IMG/VR virus record: IMGVR_UViG_3300031277_000005
Span: 1-45,871 of that record
Length of the DNA: 45,871 nt
Direction: 5' to 3' (one strand)
Source of the DNA: a virus
Shown: positions 31,659 through 38,127 of the stretch, piece by piece
Layout: every line of letters starts with the position of its first letter
Position numbering within the stretch: position 1 is the first letter of the stretch
Program-made: the position numbers and the translations under genes
Notes under the pieces: model-generated
What the model was told of the DNA's origin: nothing
Databases searched by the model: none
Seen by the model: the letters and a program-made list of their open reading frames with translations, nothing else

Positions 31659-32673
31659 TCAAAATCCTCCATGCTGCCGACGCCACTCTTGGAACTTGGC
31701 CGTTTCCAAGTGCTCTAATGCGGTCCACTCTGTTGGCCACCCCATGAGCCACTCGACCCACATCGGGTTCAGTTGGCCACCAGGGGATGCTTCTCTTGCC
31801 AAATTTGTTTTCGGATTCCCATCGCCTCTTTTGGCCCCAAGGCTTCCTTTCGCGTCGCTCGCGATCGGCGTCGGCCAGTGATTTCGTGCTGCCATCTCCT
31901 GCAAAGATGGACGATACGGTCCGGCTCTCCCGGACCCTCCACCTTTGTTCCCTCTCCTGCAAACCGTCGGTGTCGGAAACATCTTCGCATATCCGTCCAG
32001 CGACATGTGCTTCTTGTCCTTGCTTGGTCCTGTGTTGTTTCGTGGAGTCGGGAACCACGCCTTGCAACACGGCCATTTCGACATTGATGGGAAAAGCTGA
32101 TTCCCCGTACTCGTCGGTGTAGCCAAGTATCCATATCCTATCACGGATATGGGGCGCTCCGACGTCTGCCGCCGATACACAACACCACCTCGCATCATAC
32201 CCCATCTCGGCAATGCCACTGAGGACTCCGGTAAGACCTCGCCGAATAAGCATCGGTGAGTTTTCCACGAAGACAAATTTGGGTCGTACTTCACCGACGA
32301 TTCTTGCCATTTCCCGCCAAAGCCCTGATTCCGGTCCGTCGATACCTTCTCCCTTTCCTGCGCACGATATGTTGGTGCACGGAAACCCTCCCGATACCAC
32401 ATCAACAAGGCCTCGCCATGGGCGTCCGTCAAATGTCTCCACGTCCGACCAAATAGGGAATGGGGCCAGGATACCATCATCTTGTCTCTGCGCCAGAACG
32501 GCCGCGCAGTAGACGTCTCGCTCGACGGCGCATACAGTGCGCCAGCCGAGGAGGTGTCCGCCGAGTATTCCACCGCCGGCGCCGGCGAACAATGCGAGCT
32601 CTCGTAGGCCCTCTCTAGTGCGTTGCTGATTAGCCAGGTCATTGCTGTCCTCAGAAGAGTCCACGGTCCTCAT
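31648..32673 (-). CDS. DNA (cytosine-5) methyltransferase
   Basis: 341 aa. It transfers a methyl group from S-adenosylmethionine to cytosine C5. Motif I LFAGAGGG (about 28-35), motif IV GGFPCTNIS (catalytic C99; PCT in place of the usual PCQ), motif VI ENS (137-139), motif VIII RDRIWIL (177-183), motif X ALGNGQVP (321-328). The region between VIII and X (about 190-310) would be the target-recognition part. Start ATG 32671-32673 overlaps the end of the replication gene. It probably protects phage DNA from host restriction. Most of its length is covered by another plausible frame. Confidence 0.9.
   Translation of the reverse strand: MRTVDSSEDSNDLANQQRTREGLRELALFAGAGGGILGGHLLGWRTVCAVERDVYCAAVLAQRQDDGILAPFPIWSDVETFDGRPWRGLVDVVSGGFPCTNISCAGKGEGIDGPESGLWREMARIVGEVRPKFVFVENSPMLIRRGLTGVLSGIAEMGYDARWCCVSAADVGAPHIRDRIWILGYTDEYGESAFPINVEMAVLQGVVPDSTKQHRTKQGQEAHVAGRICEDVSDTDGLQEREQRWRVRESRTVSSIFAGDGSTKSLADADRERRERKPWGQKRRWESENKFGKRSIPWWPTEPDVGRVAHGVANRVDRIRALGNGQVPRVASAAWRILNER
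31659..32480 (-). CDS. Overprinted second protein in the methyltransferase gene
   Basis: Frame shifted relative to the methyltransferase, open from 32642 to TGA 31659. It is given here from ATG 32480 (273 aa); the true start is uncertain. Contains SSWKTHRCLFGE, LPRWGMMRGGVVY, repeated 'LATPTSTGN/MFPTPTV/HWPTPIAS' strings and LNPMWVEWLMGWPTEW near the C-terminus. I recognise these strings (SWKT, WPTPT-x-x-D, LNP-x-WVEWLMG-x-P) as an established phage protein family of unknown function. Its stop is next to the ATG of the zinc-ribbon gene (TGAATG). The same DNA encodes methyltransferase motif X in the other frame, so the locus appears dual-coding. Confidence 0.68.
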   Translation of the reverse strand: MMVSWPHSLFGRTWRHLTDAHGEALLMWYREGFRAPTYRAQEREKVSTDRNQGFGGKWQESSVKYDPNLSSWKTHRCLFGEVLPESSVALPRWGMMRGGVVYRRQTSERPISVIGYGYLATPTSTGNQLFPSMSKWPCCKAWFPTPRNNTGPSKDKKHMSLDGYAKMFPTPTVCRRGNKGGGSGRAGPYRPSLQEMAARNHWPTPIASDAKGSLGAKRGDGNPKTNLAREASPGGQLNPMWVEWLMGWPTEWTALEHLETAKFQEWRRQHGGF

Positions 32674-33619
32674 CCTTCTGGTCCTGCTTGAGAGCCTCTA
32701 TAGTCCGCCTTCGCATTGCCTCGGCCCTGGTCTCAGGCCTGGGCTCGAAATCGGCTGGAATTGTCTCCCAGTAGCCCTCACGCAGCCATCGGGACAGCGC
32801 CACGATGTACGAGCCGTTGTCCCTCTGCCATTTTGGTGATTTTTTCCAGTAGCCGAGGTACTCCTCAGCCTTTACGACCGTCATGCCGGCCGCCTTAGCC
32901 GTCTGCCAGCTCTTCCAGTCCTGGGCCTTCCCCCCGAGGCGGTGACTGGGATACTTGGATCTAAACGTCTCAAATTCAACAGAGTAAGACAATCGCGCGC
33001 GAGCGCGTTGTTTCTTCTTTGGGGCTACATGAGTATTACTGTATCTACTTTCTTCTGAAAACGTAAGAGTGGGAGCGGGAGCGGGAGTGGGAGCGGGAGT
33101 GGGAGTGGGAGTGGGAGCGGGAGTGCGAACTTTTGCATGACGCTTGCATCCGCTTGCATCCGTTTGCATTGCAAAAGATTCCGTTTGCATGCAAGTGTCT
33201 GCCGTTTGCATTTCATATGCACTATCTTTTCCCCACCGTTTTTCGGCTGCTTCCCTGCGTAAGTCGCTAATAGTCTTTCCCTTTTTTCTTCTGTCGGCTT
33301 CTCGCTTGGCTCTCTTCTGGACATACTCGGGGGCATGGTCAAACAAATCGTGCACCGAATAGATCCCGTCGTCGTCGATATCGATAAACCCGGAACGCGC
33401 CAGGCCGCCGCATTTCTCGAGGGCTGCGGTGAGCTCTCCGGCGGCGCCATCCCACTCGCACGCGAGCTCGACATCAGTGGCATCGCCGATACAGGGATCT
33501 CCGGACTCATAAGCCGAACACCATAGGAGTTCCAAATATCCAATTACTGCTGGCTTAGGTGCTCCAAGAATAAGGCATAGGCGACGGAACTTGTGGTGGT
33601 TTAGCAGGGTGGGTCGCAA
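32651..33619 (-). CDS. Replication initiator (phage O / replisome-organiser like)
   Basis: 322 aa from TTG 33617-33619 (SD GAGAGG six bases upstream; a TTG eight codons earlier lacks an SD). The N-terminus is a winged-helix-type domain (NHHKFRRLCLILGAPKPAVI; GFIDIDDDGIYSVHDLFDHA), then a basic linker, a Pro-Thr-Ala repeat (about 168-185), and a C-terminal domain WKSWQTAKAAG...YIVALSRWLREGYWE resembling the helicase-loading ends of phage replisome organisers. Like lambda O, the region between the domains contains phased repeats that could be its own binding sites (origin). Its ribosome-binding site is complementary to an upstream sequence. Confidence 0.8.
   Translation of the reverse strand: MRPTLLNHHKFRRLCLILGAPKPAVIGYLELLWCSAYESGDPCIGDATDVELACEWDGAAGELTAALEKCGGLARSGFIDIDDDGIYSVHDLFDHAPEYVQKRAKREADRRKKGKTISDLRREAAEKRWGKDSAYEMQTADTCMQTESFAMQTDASGCKRHAKVRTPAPTPTPTPAPTPAPAPTLTFSEESRYSNTHVAPKKKQRARARLSYSVEFETFRSKYPSHRLGGKAQDWKSWQTAKAAGMTVVKAEEYLGYWKKSPKWQRDNGSYIVALSRWLREGYWETIPADFEPRPETRAEAMRRRTIEALKQDQKDEDRGLF
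33068..33124 (-). repeat. Hexanucleotide repeat (GGGAGY) coding a Pro-Thr/Ala linker
   Basis: About nine copies of GGGAG(C/T) on the plus strand, giving TPAPTPTP-type linker on the minus strand, between the DNA-binding and C-terminal domains of the initiator. Such tracts vary in copy number by slippage. It lies between the iterons and an AT-richer stretch (33008-33066). Confidence 0.85.
33133..33211. repeat. Phased TTGCAT iterons; candidate replication origin
   Basis: TTGCAT (fuller unit CG(C/T)TTGCAT) begins at 33133, 33144, 33154, 33164, 33185 and 33206: spacings of 11, 10, 10, 21 and 21 bases, i.e. all on one face of the helix. They lie inside the initiator gene, between its DNA-binding and C-terminal parts. 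An AT-rich stretch follows at 33008-33066 after the hexamer repeat. This is the arrangement of the lambda origin within gene O. Two of the units are extended palindromes (TTTGCATTGCAAA; TTTGCATGCAA). Confidence 0.68.
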
Positions 33620-33735
33620 AGCAGACCTCTCGAAAAACCACAACCCAACAAACCAGACGAATGATTGTGATGAGAACTCCGCGAGGTCTGCTCACTCGTC
33701 TGGCTTATTGGACTGTGGTTGAAAATTCTCATCAC
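33620..33735 (-). promoter_or_regulatory. Leader of the initiator gene with SD-sequestering inverted repeats
   Basis: Three inverted repeats occur in interleaved order: agcagacctc (33620-33629) with gaggtctgct (33683-33692); ccagacga (33653-33660) with tcgtctgg (33696-33703); gtgatgagaa (33667-33676) with ttctcatcac (33726-33735). On the minus-strand mRNA the first pair places the SD (GAGAGG, 33626-33631) of the initiator in a 10-bp stem. The order A-B-C-A'-B'-C' prevents all pairs from forming as simple nested hairpins, so alternative folds are possible. No gene is present in 33620-33766. Confidence 0.6.
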
Positions 33736-33766
33736 ACCACAACTATCTCACGTTTCGCTTGGCGTG

Positions 33767-34147
33767 TCAACCCATCAAGTACCGCGAGATGACATCGATA
33801 CCCCTTTGCGTTGTGTAGACGACTTTGCATCTGTATCCGTTTTGGCTTGCTATCACTCCAAATCGCCATTGCTCCACGGTCAGCCCGCCTAGTTTATGGT
33901 TGCGCCTTTCTGGACTTTTCACCTCGATCCACAGCCCATGTGATACCGGACGGCCAGGTAGGCCTGGCTTGGCCAATAACAAATCCCACACGCCTGCACG
34001 GACCCCCTCTCGCTTCAGCATGGCGCCGGTTCGCGCGTCCCTCACGCCTCCGTTCGGAATTGCCAGTAACATCCTGTCCCCATACCGGAGATCATACCAA
34101 TCGATGATTCCGCACTGTATTAGATGCTCTTCGTTATTTCGCTTCAT
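33767..34147 (-). CDS. VRR-NUC family nuclease
   Basis: 126 aa. The catalytic layout E6/E7 - GVWDLLL (D55) - LWIEVKS (E75, K77) - LTVEQW (Q93) is that of VRR-NUC (PD-(D/E)XK type) nucleases, common in phage replication modules, where they act on branched or damaged DNA. PNGGVRDARTGAMLKREGVR before the catalytic Asp is also typical. It overlaps the small gene upstream by 14 bases. Confidence 0.87.
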   Translation of the reverse strand: MKRNNEEHLIQCGIIDWYDLRYGDRMLLAIPNGGVRDARTGAMLKREGVRAGVWDLLLAKPGLPGRPVSHGLWIEVKSPERRNHKLGGLTVEQWRFGVIASQNGYRCKVVYTTQRGIDVISRYLMG

Positions 34148-34376
34148 TCAATACCTCAACGGATTCAAGAACAAACTCATCTTTTACGCCATCTCTTTTC
34201 TCATAAATGTCAAACGGATTATCCAGTAGGTTTTCGCCCGACTGGACCATCAGTGTTGCTTTGCAACGTCGACACCGGTAACGGTATCCGACCAAGCGTC
34301 CGCTGGCGTCAAAAACCCTCTCCTGATACACGTCAGCCTCCCTGTGGCCATCACCGCATTTCTGTATTTTGCTCAT
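34134..34376 (-). CDS. Small Cys-containing protein
   Basis: 80 aa. MSKIQKCGDGHREADVYQER, then GYRYRCRRCKATLMVQSGEN (CxxC) suggests a zinc-ribbon with C7/H11 as the other ligands. The C-terminus is acidic and helical. SD AAGGA. Its start lies inside the end of a 28-aa remnant frame. Regulatory or accessory role is only contextual. Confidence 0.62.
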   Translation of the reverse strand: MSKIQKCGDGHREADVYQERVFDASGRLVGYRYRCRRCKATLMVQSGENLLDNPFDIYEKRDGVKDEFVLESVEVLNEAK

Positions 34377-34437
34377 TCCTTAACTCCTCTCCAATGTCGT
34401 ACGGATCAATCCCGTGGTCCGCGAGCAGCCTGCACAT
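34351..34437 (-). pseudogene. Remnant of a duplicated HTH gene tail (28 codons)
   Basis: MCRLLADHGIDPYDIGEELR... on the minus strand starts at ATG 34435-34437, overlapping the TAA of the HTH gene (TAATG). It closely repeats that gene's last residues (MYRLLSDVGIDPYYW). Its own frame runs on to TGA 34351-34353, inside the next gene's 5' region. It is either a tiny coupled peptide or the leftover 3' end of a paralogous gene. Confidence 0.6.
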
Positions 34438-34673
34438 TAGTGCCAATAGTATGGATCGATACCGACATCACTAAGCAATCTGTACATCCTCTGTACGCTG
34501 ATCCCGATATTTTTTGAGATGTGCGCGACGAGTCCATGACTGGCGATTACCTCCTGCGGAGTGTCTCGTATTTGACTGATTAGATACCCGCGAACTAAAT
34601 TCATCACTGCACGATCGAGCGCAGTAACCCCTGGCCCACTTGTGAAGATCTGGAAAGATTTACGAGTTGCCAT
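34437..34673 (-). CDS. HTH DNA-binding protein
   Basis: 78 aa from ATG 34671-34673. MATRKSFQIFTSGPGVTALD, a first helix AVMNLVRGYLISQIRDTPQE, and a C-terminal Fis/Xis-like helix-turn-helix (VAHISKNIGISVQRMYRLLS, VGIDP). A small transcription or recombination regulator is likely. It overlaps the upstream gene by 14 bases. The tail is duplicated downstream. Confidence 0.65.
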   Translation of the reverse strand: MATRKSFQIFTSGPGVTALDRAVMNLVRGYLISQIRDTPQEVIASHGLVAHISKNIGISVQRMYRLLSDVGIDPYYWH

Positions 34674-34941
34674 TCTTCTCCTCCTCCTGCATGACGAGCC
34701 ATGCAAGCTTGTTGAGCGCATCCAGGACAGAATCATGCTCATCTCTGCATCTGTCCAGAGACGCTTTTGCGGCGGTGCGCGCCGCCTCTATTTTAGCCTC
34801 ACGACAGGTGCAAACAAAATTCAAAACATGTTTGCAGTTGACCACTGCTCCACTGTCCGAAAAGTGGCTACAGTCTACCATTTTTCTCGAAGTGCACAAA
34901 AACACTCCAAGTGGGTTAATGACACATTTGTTTTCTGACAT
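34660..34941 (-). CDS. Cys-rich small protein
   Basis: 93 aa with SD AAGGAGG. CVINPLGVFLCTSRKMVDCS, then NCKHVLNFVCTCREAK and a long C-terminal helix (AARTAAKASLDRCRDEHDSV). The spacing of Cys suggests metal binding in the first half and a helical interaction region in the second. Family not recognised. Confidence 0.6.
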   Translation of the reverse strand: MSENKCVINPLGVFLCTSRKMVDCSHFSDSGAVVNCKHVLNFVCTCREAKIEAARTAAKASLDRCRDEHDSVLDALNKLAWLVMQEEEKNGNS

Positions 34942-34951
34942 TTACTCCTCC

Positions 34952-35506
34952 TTATTGTTCTCGAACACATCTAGTAAAATACTCGTGATAGCCAGTGGGA
35001 ACCGTTACCGGTCCGCAAACGATCTGCTCGTACAGGCAGTCGATTACTCTCGTACAGTCCACCAGGTCGTCGAACTCGGCGAACGGTTCGCACCCCACAG
35101 GGTGTGAGCACTCGTCGCTCAACGGGTCCTCTGAGCACCCCTGGGTCTGCACAGCCGAGTATGCTCCGAAAGTGCAATCTGTCGCAGCCCTGTAGTACTC
35201 ATCCTCGGTCGGTATCCTCCATTCATCGCCGAAGTAGTCCGGGCACTTGAGCTCCTCAAAATCCGGTATGTCGGGCTGATCGATGATCAATTCCCACCTG
35301 TATGGCCAGTACTGGGCGACGAATGGCTTTGACCAGCACAGTCCGGAGTCGTCGCACACCTCCTCGTAGCTGTCAGGCGTCGCGACATCGAACGTAACGG
35401 CCTCCGTCTCTGAACCGATGTAGATCTCACTGTCCGTGTCGTACTCGTCGTATTGAGAGCCAGTTTCACACCCGATCACAAAAACCAAAATTGCAAAAAA
35501 CCTCAT
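34952..35506 (-). CDS. Phage-encoded lipoprotein (Lcl/DUF1566-like)
   Basis: 184 aa from ATG 35504-35506. Signal MRFFAILVFVIGC with lipobox VIGC (C13), Glu at +2, then an acidic linker. The mature domain contains CDDSGLCWSKPFVA, EELKCPDYFGDEWRIPTEDE and many paired cysteines, resembling the Lcl/DUF1566 'W-R-x-P-T-x-x-E' domain of bacterial surface lipoproteins. Placement in an early/accessory region, not in the late block, suggests an envelope change after infection, for example superinfection exclusion; this is inference. Coupled to the 59-aa gene (ATGA). Confidence 0.75.
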   Translation of the reverse strand: MRFFAILVFVIGCETGSQYDEYDTDSEIYIGSETEAVTFDVATPDSYEEVCDDSGLCWSKPFVAQYWPYRWELIIDQPDIPDFEELKCPDYFGDEWRIPTEDEYYRAATDCTFGAYSAVQTQGCSEDPLSDECSHPVGCEPFAEFDDLVDCTRVIDCLYEQIVCGPVTVPTGYHEYFTRCVREQ

Positions 35507-35682
35507 TTCACACCTTCCCTTTCTTTTCTTGACACAATTTCGAACGCGATATATCGCGCCCATATGTCGTAGTCCTCTGCCGTGACGATCAATCCAGTGG
35601 ACGTCAGTCCATCCAGTGCCTCTACCTCGCCGACATCTCCGTCTACGGCTGCCCTTATCAGGGCCTTTTGATATTCGGTCAT
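35503..35682 (-). CDS. Small helical protein (59 aa)
   Basis: ATG 35680-35682, SD AAGGGGG. Reads MTEYQKALIRAAVDGDVGEV, then ALDGLTSTGLIVTAEDYDIW and a basic helix ending REGVK; the stop overlaps the lipoprotein start (ATGA at 35503-35506). Soluble, no signal. Coupling suggests work with the lipoprotein or simple operon order. Not recognised. Confidence 0.66.
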   Translation of the reverse strand: MTEYQKALIRAAVDGDVGEVEALDGLTSTGLIVTAEDYDIWARYIAFEIVSRKEREGVK

Positions 35683-35712
35683 CCTGTCCCCCTTGGCTTT
35701 ACGCCTTGTTAT

Positions 35713-35781
35713 TGTTGTCCTTCGGCGTCCATCGCCGCCCGTCTCCCTCGAGGCGAACGGGGTGGGGGTCGAAGGTCAGTC
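35713..35781 (-). repeat. Intergenic cassette repeat, copy 1 (partial)
   Basis: Shares with the full copies the core cttcggcg-ccatcgccgcccg, the hairpin ccgcccg/cggg-type arms around ccctcga and the end gtgggggtcgaaggtca. The stem here is damaged (gaacgg). It carries the TGA of the 35776-36204 gene. Confidence 0.8.
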
Positions 35782-36204
35782 AAAAAATCCCGCGAATCTA
35801 TTGGATCCAGCTGCTTCTTTTGCGTCGTAGTGGTCTTTCAACGCGCGCCCGTAAAGATTCCAATAGTGGTCGAATTTTTGTTTCAACCATTCCGGACATC
35901 CGGAATAGTCAAAATGCGCAACCCCGAGTTTTGGTCGACGACACCAGCCAAAATTTTGATTACAGAGGTCATCAGGAATTCGAGTCAAAATAAAAACCAC
36001 AAGCGTACCCGCATTGTCAACGCCAAGGTGGCAAGGTCCATCGACGAAATCACCCTCAGTGATATTTAGGTCTGCTAAATCATCCCATTTTTTCGCAGGC
36101 CCACACTTCTCGAGGTGGGCAAAATACTCGCGCAAACGCGGAGTATCTGAATCAGGGTCTATCTCTGCCATGATACCGTCATCGTATATTTTCTCAATTG
36201 TCAT
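35776..36204 (-). CDS. Accessory cassette protein
   Basis: 142 aa from ATG 36202-36204 (SD AAGGAGAAGG supplied by the cassette repeat). MTIEKIYDDGIMAEIDPDSD, CHLGVDNAGTLVVFILTRIP, then FGWCRRPKLGVAHFDYSGCP and a long C-terminal helix (LKQKFDHYWNLYGRALKDHY). No family is recognised. Both ends lie in copies of the intergenic repeat, so the gene is a self-contained cassette. Confidence 0.65.
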   Translation of the reverse strand: MTIEKIYDDGIMAEIDPDSDTPRLREYFAHLEKCGPAKKWDDLADLNITEGDFVDGPCHLGVDNAGTLVVFILTRIPDDLCNQNFGWCRRPKLGVAHFDYSGCPEWLKQKFDHYWNLYGRALKDHYDAKEAAGSNRFAGFFD

Positions 36205-36208
36205 CTTC

Positions 36209-36317
36209 CTTCTCCTTGCGCCTGTCGCGCATTGTCGGGCCCCTGATGGCCATTGGTTGCCTTTCGCCCATCGCCGCCCGTCTCCCTCGAGGCGGGCGGA
36301 GTGGGGGTCGAAGGTCA
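36209..36317 (-). repeat. Intergenic cassette repeat, copy 2 (full)
   Basis: About 109 bases: SD region, ttgcgcctgtcgcgc, ggcccctgatggccat, ggttgcctttcgcccatc, hairpin ccgcccgtct-ccctcg-aggcgggcgg, and gtgggggtcgaaggtca containing the previous gene's stop. Closely repeated at 38018-38127 and 38350-38467. Confidence 0.85.
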
Positions 36318-36635
36318 ACTGATCGCGGTAACCTTGATGGGTCTGCGACGCTCTTCTCTTTCCCGAAGTTTTGCGTACCAATCTTCGAAGCCGACCGTAT
36401 CGAGCCACCATACGTATTCCAAGATCGGTCCGTTTGTATTTCGCCATAGATCACCGTTTGGTTCTATCTCGCAATGTTTCTTGTTAACACCGAAATCCAT
36501 CTCTACAGCGCGGCAACGCTCAACTCCCTTAAGAGTCAAAAGGATAATCTTCTGATCCCCTTTGCTTTCGTTTTTCCACTCCACCAAGATGAGAGAGGAA
36601 TCGCTGTTTTCATCCACGATTCTCGCAAAATCCAC
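36315..36635 (-). CDS. Accessory cassette protein with unclear 5' end
   Basis: 106 aa from GTG 36633-36635 to TGA 36315-36317. Beta-rich: SLILVEWKNESKGDQKIILL, VEMDFGVNKKHCEIEPNG, ILEYVWWLDTVGFEDWYAKL. The frame continues sensibly upstream (EYSFSARYQDVDFA) to a TAA next to an A8 run with a good SD (AAAGGAGG at 36688-36695) but without a start codon, so the original gene probably began near 36680 and was damaged by a point change and/or a one-base slip in A8. GTG 36635 has no SD. Confidence 0.55.
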   Translation of the reverse strand: MDFARIVDENSDSSLILVEWKNESKGDQKIILLTLKGVERCRAVEMDFGVNKKHCEIEPNGDLWRNTNGPILEYVWWLDTVGFEDWYAKLREREERRRPIKVTAIS

Positions 36636-36674
36636 ATCCTGGTACCGCGCTGAAAAACTGTATTCTTCTTTTTT

Positions 36675-37220
36675 TTATTGCCTGCCTCCTTTAATAACTC
36701 GTTGCGGACACGACGGCCCACAAGGTTTTCCGTCTAGATGTACCCCTCCCCCTCGAGCATAGTATCTTCCACGTGGAAAAGACTCTAGCGCGTCATGATC
36801 TGACTCGTTCACCCTTTCAGTGTCAGTCATTCTTAGATGAATGATCGCATTATTGACGACTTCTATTGGTACATTCATAGAGGATGCAATATTTCGAATT
36901 TCTATTGCATTCGAAGCTGAAATATTCCAATTTCCATCACTTAATATATAATGGGATCCAGAGCTAGAGCGTGCTTGTGGCCCCACAAATTCTTTTACAA
37001 GATCGCATGCTATATAAAAAATACGATCGTCATCTGTACTCAAATGTACAAACCATCCCCCTGATTCTCGAGTTACAAGATGACCAAATTGGTCATACCA
37101 TTTTTCGTCAATTTTTTCAGGGAGAATATCTCCCCACGTTTCCCCTATTACGCAATCTTCGATGAAAACTGGCAATGGACCAATTTTAATTTCACGGGCG
37201 CCGCTAACTTCTTTACACAT
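36675..37220 (-). CDS. Accessory protein, hypothetical
   Basis: 181 aa; SD AAAGGAGGAG precedes ATG 37218-37220. Starts MCKEVSGAREIKIGPLPVFI; contains GGWFVHLSTDDDRIFYIACD and a helical part AIEIRNIASSMNVPIEVVNN, resembling an HTH-like arrangement followed by a basic, Gly/Cys end (CGPSCPQRVIKGGRQ). Not recognised. Overlaps the coiled-coil gene upstream by 73 bases. Confidence 0.62.
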   Translation of the reverse strand: MCKEVSGAREIKIGPLPVFIEDCVIGETWGDILPEKIDEKWYDQFGHLVTRESGGWFVHLSTDDDRIFYIACDLVKEFVGPQARSSSGSHYILSDGNWNISASNAIEIRNIASSMNVPIEVVNNAIIHLRMTDTERVNESDHDALESFPRGRYYARGGGVHLDGKPCGPSCPQRVIKGGRQ

Positions 37221-37663
37221 GACATCTCCTCCTTTAACTGTTTATTCTCGTACGCTATCTCTGATAGTAAACACTCCCTTTCGTAGGAAAGGCGCACCGA
37301 GTTACGAGCATTTTGCTCTGATTTATACCCTGCATGCCAATACAAACGAGCTTGGGACAATTCCTTTTCCGCATGATCTTTAAAGACCATGTACTCGCGC
37401 CTTACGCGAGAATTTTCTTTTTTAAGTAATCTGATTTCATTTTCATTTTGTTGCTTGTCGTAGAATAATCGCGACAACGTCTCAGACAGTTTTTCTACAT
37501 TCTCCTGAGAGGTAAGGAGCTTGTCGTTAATGTTTTTAATCTCAATCACAAGATCATCTACAATTGACATTGCATCTTCTAAATATTTTGAGACGCTATT
37601 TATAACACCTATTTCAAGAAATTCTCTCGCTAAGGCAAGAGAATTATGAAGTTTGTTAATCAT
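37148..37663 (-). CDS. Coiled-coil protein
   Basis: 171 aa with SD AAGGAG. Almost entirely helical with heptad repeats (EIKNINDKLLTSQENVEKLS; NEIRLLKKENSRVRREYMVF; LSEIAYENKQLKEEMSCVKK). No catalytic motif. AT-richer than surrounding genes. Its 3' end overlaps the next gene by 73 bases in another frame, an unusually long overlap for this genome, so its real stop or the next start could be elsewhere. Confidence 0.62.
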   Translation of the reverse strand: MINKLHNSLALAREFLEIGVINSVSKYLEDAMSIVDDLVIEIKNINDKLLTSQENVEKLSETLSRLFYDKQQNENEIRLLKKENSRVRREYMVFKDHAEKELSQARLYWHAGYKSEQNARNSVRLSYERECLLSEIAYENKQLKEEMSCVKKLAAPVKLKLVHCQFSSKIA

Positions 37664-37678
37664 TACACTTCTCCTTCT

Positions 37679-37700
37679 TTCGGCGCCAATCGCCGCCCGT
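37679..37700 (-). repeat. Intergenic cassette repeat, copy 3 (short remnant)
   Basis: tttcggcgccaatcgccgcccg, matching the core of the full copies up to one arm of the hairpin, without the rest. It lies between the stop at 37706 and the next SD. Confidence 0.7.
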
Positions 37701-37705
37701 CATTG

Positions 37706-38011
37706 TTAGTCCTCGAGGGTTCCGAGTTTGAGTACCTCGTCCAATGACAACAATGTGGTTGACATGTCCTCCCCTATCCGGGCACACGCAAGAGGCATAC
37801 TACAGGAGTTATTATAGCTCCCGCCCCATTGACCTTTGTTGGCGTAGTCCTCCAGAATCTGGGGTACGTTGATCCTACAGGGATTGTCCGGATAAATTTT
37901 TTGGGACCGATAGTATTCGTCTCCATTTGCAGCACTGAAAAGCCAACGTCTGTATACCTCCCCAGGTTTCGCTGCCTGATAGTCATAGTCATCTATTCTA
38001 TATGTTGCCAT
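37706..38011 (-). CDS. Accessory cassette protein
   Basis: 101 aa from ATG 38009-38011 (SD AAAGGAGAGG; the ATG two codons earlier is too close to it). MATYRIDDYDYQAAKPGEVY, WLFSAANGDEYYRSQKIYPD, then CSMPLACARIGEDMSTTLLS. Not recognised. Preceded by a full cassette repeat and followed by a remnant one. Confidence 0.66.
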   Translation of the reverse strand: MATYRIDDYDYQAAKPGEVYRRWLFSAANGDEYYRSQKIYPDNPCRINVPQILEDYANKGQWGGSYNNSCSMPLACARIGEDMSTTLLSLDEVLKLGTLED

Positions 38012-38017
38012 CTTCAT

Positions 38018-38127
38018 CCTCTCCTTTGCGCCTATCGCGCGTTTGTCCGGCCCCTGTTGGCCCGCGGTTGCCTTTCGCCCATCGCCGCCCGCCTATAGAG
38101 GCGGGCGGAGTGGAGGTCGAAAAACTA
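38018..38127 (-). repeat. Intergenic cassette repeat, copy 4 (full)
   Basis: Same order as copy 2: ttgcgcctatcgcgc, ggcccctgttggccc, ggttgcctttcgcccatc, then a perfect stem ccgcccgcct/aggcgggcgg with loop atag instead of ccctcg, then gtggaggtcga. Loop change with kept stem suggests selection for the hairpin. Confidence 0.85.
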
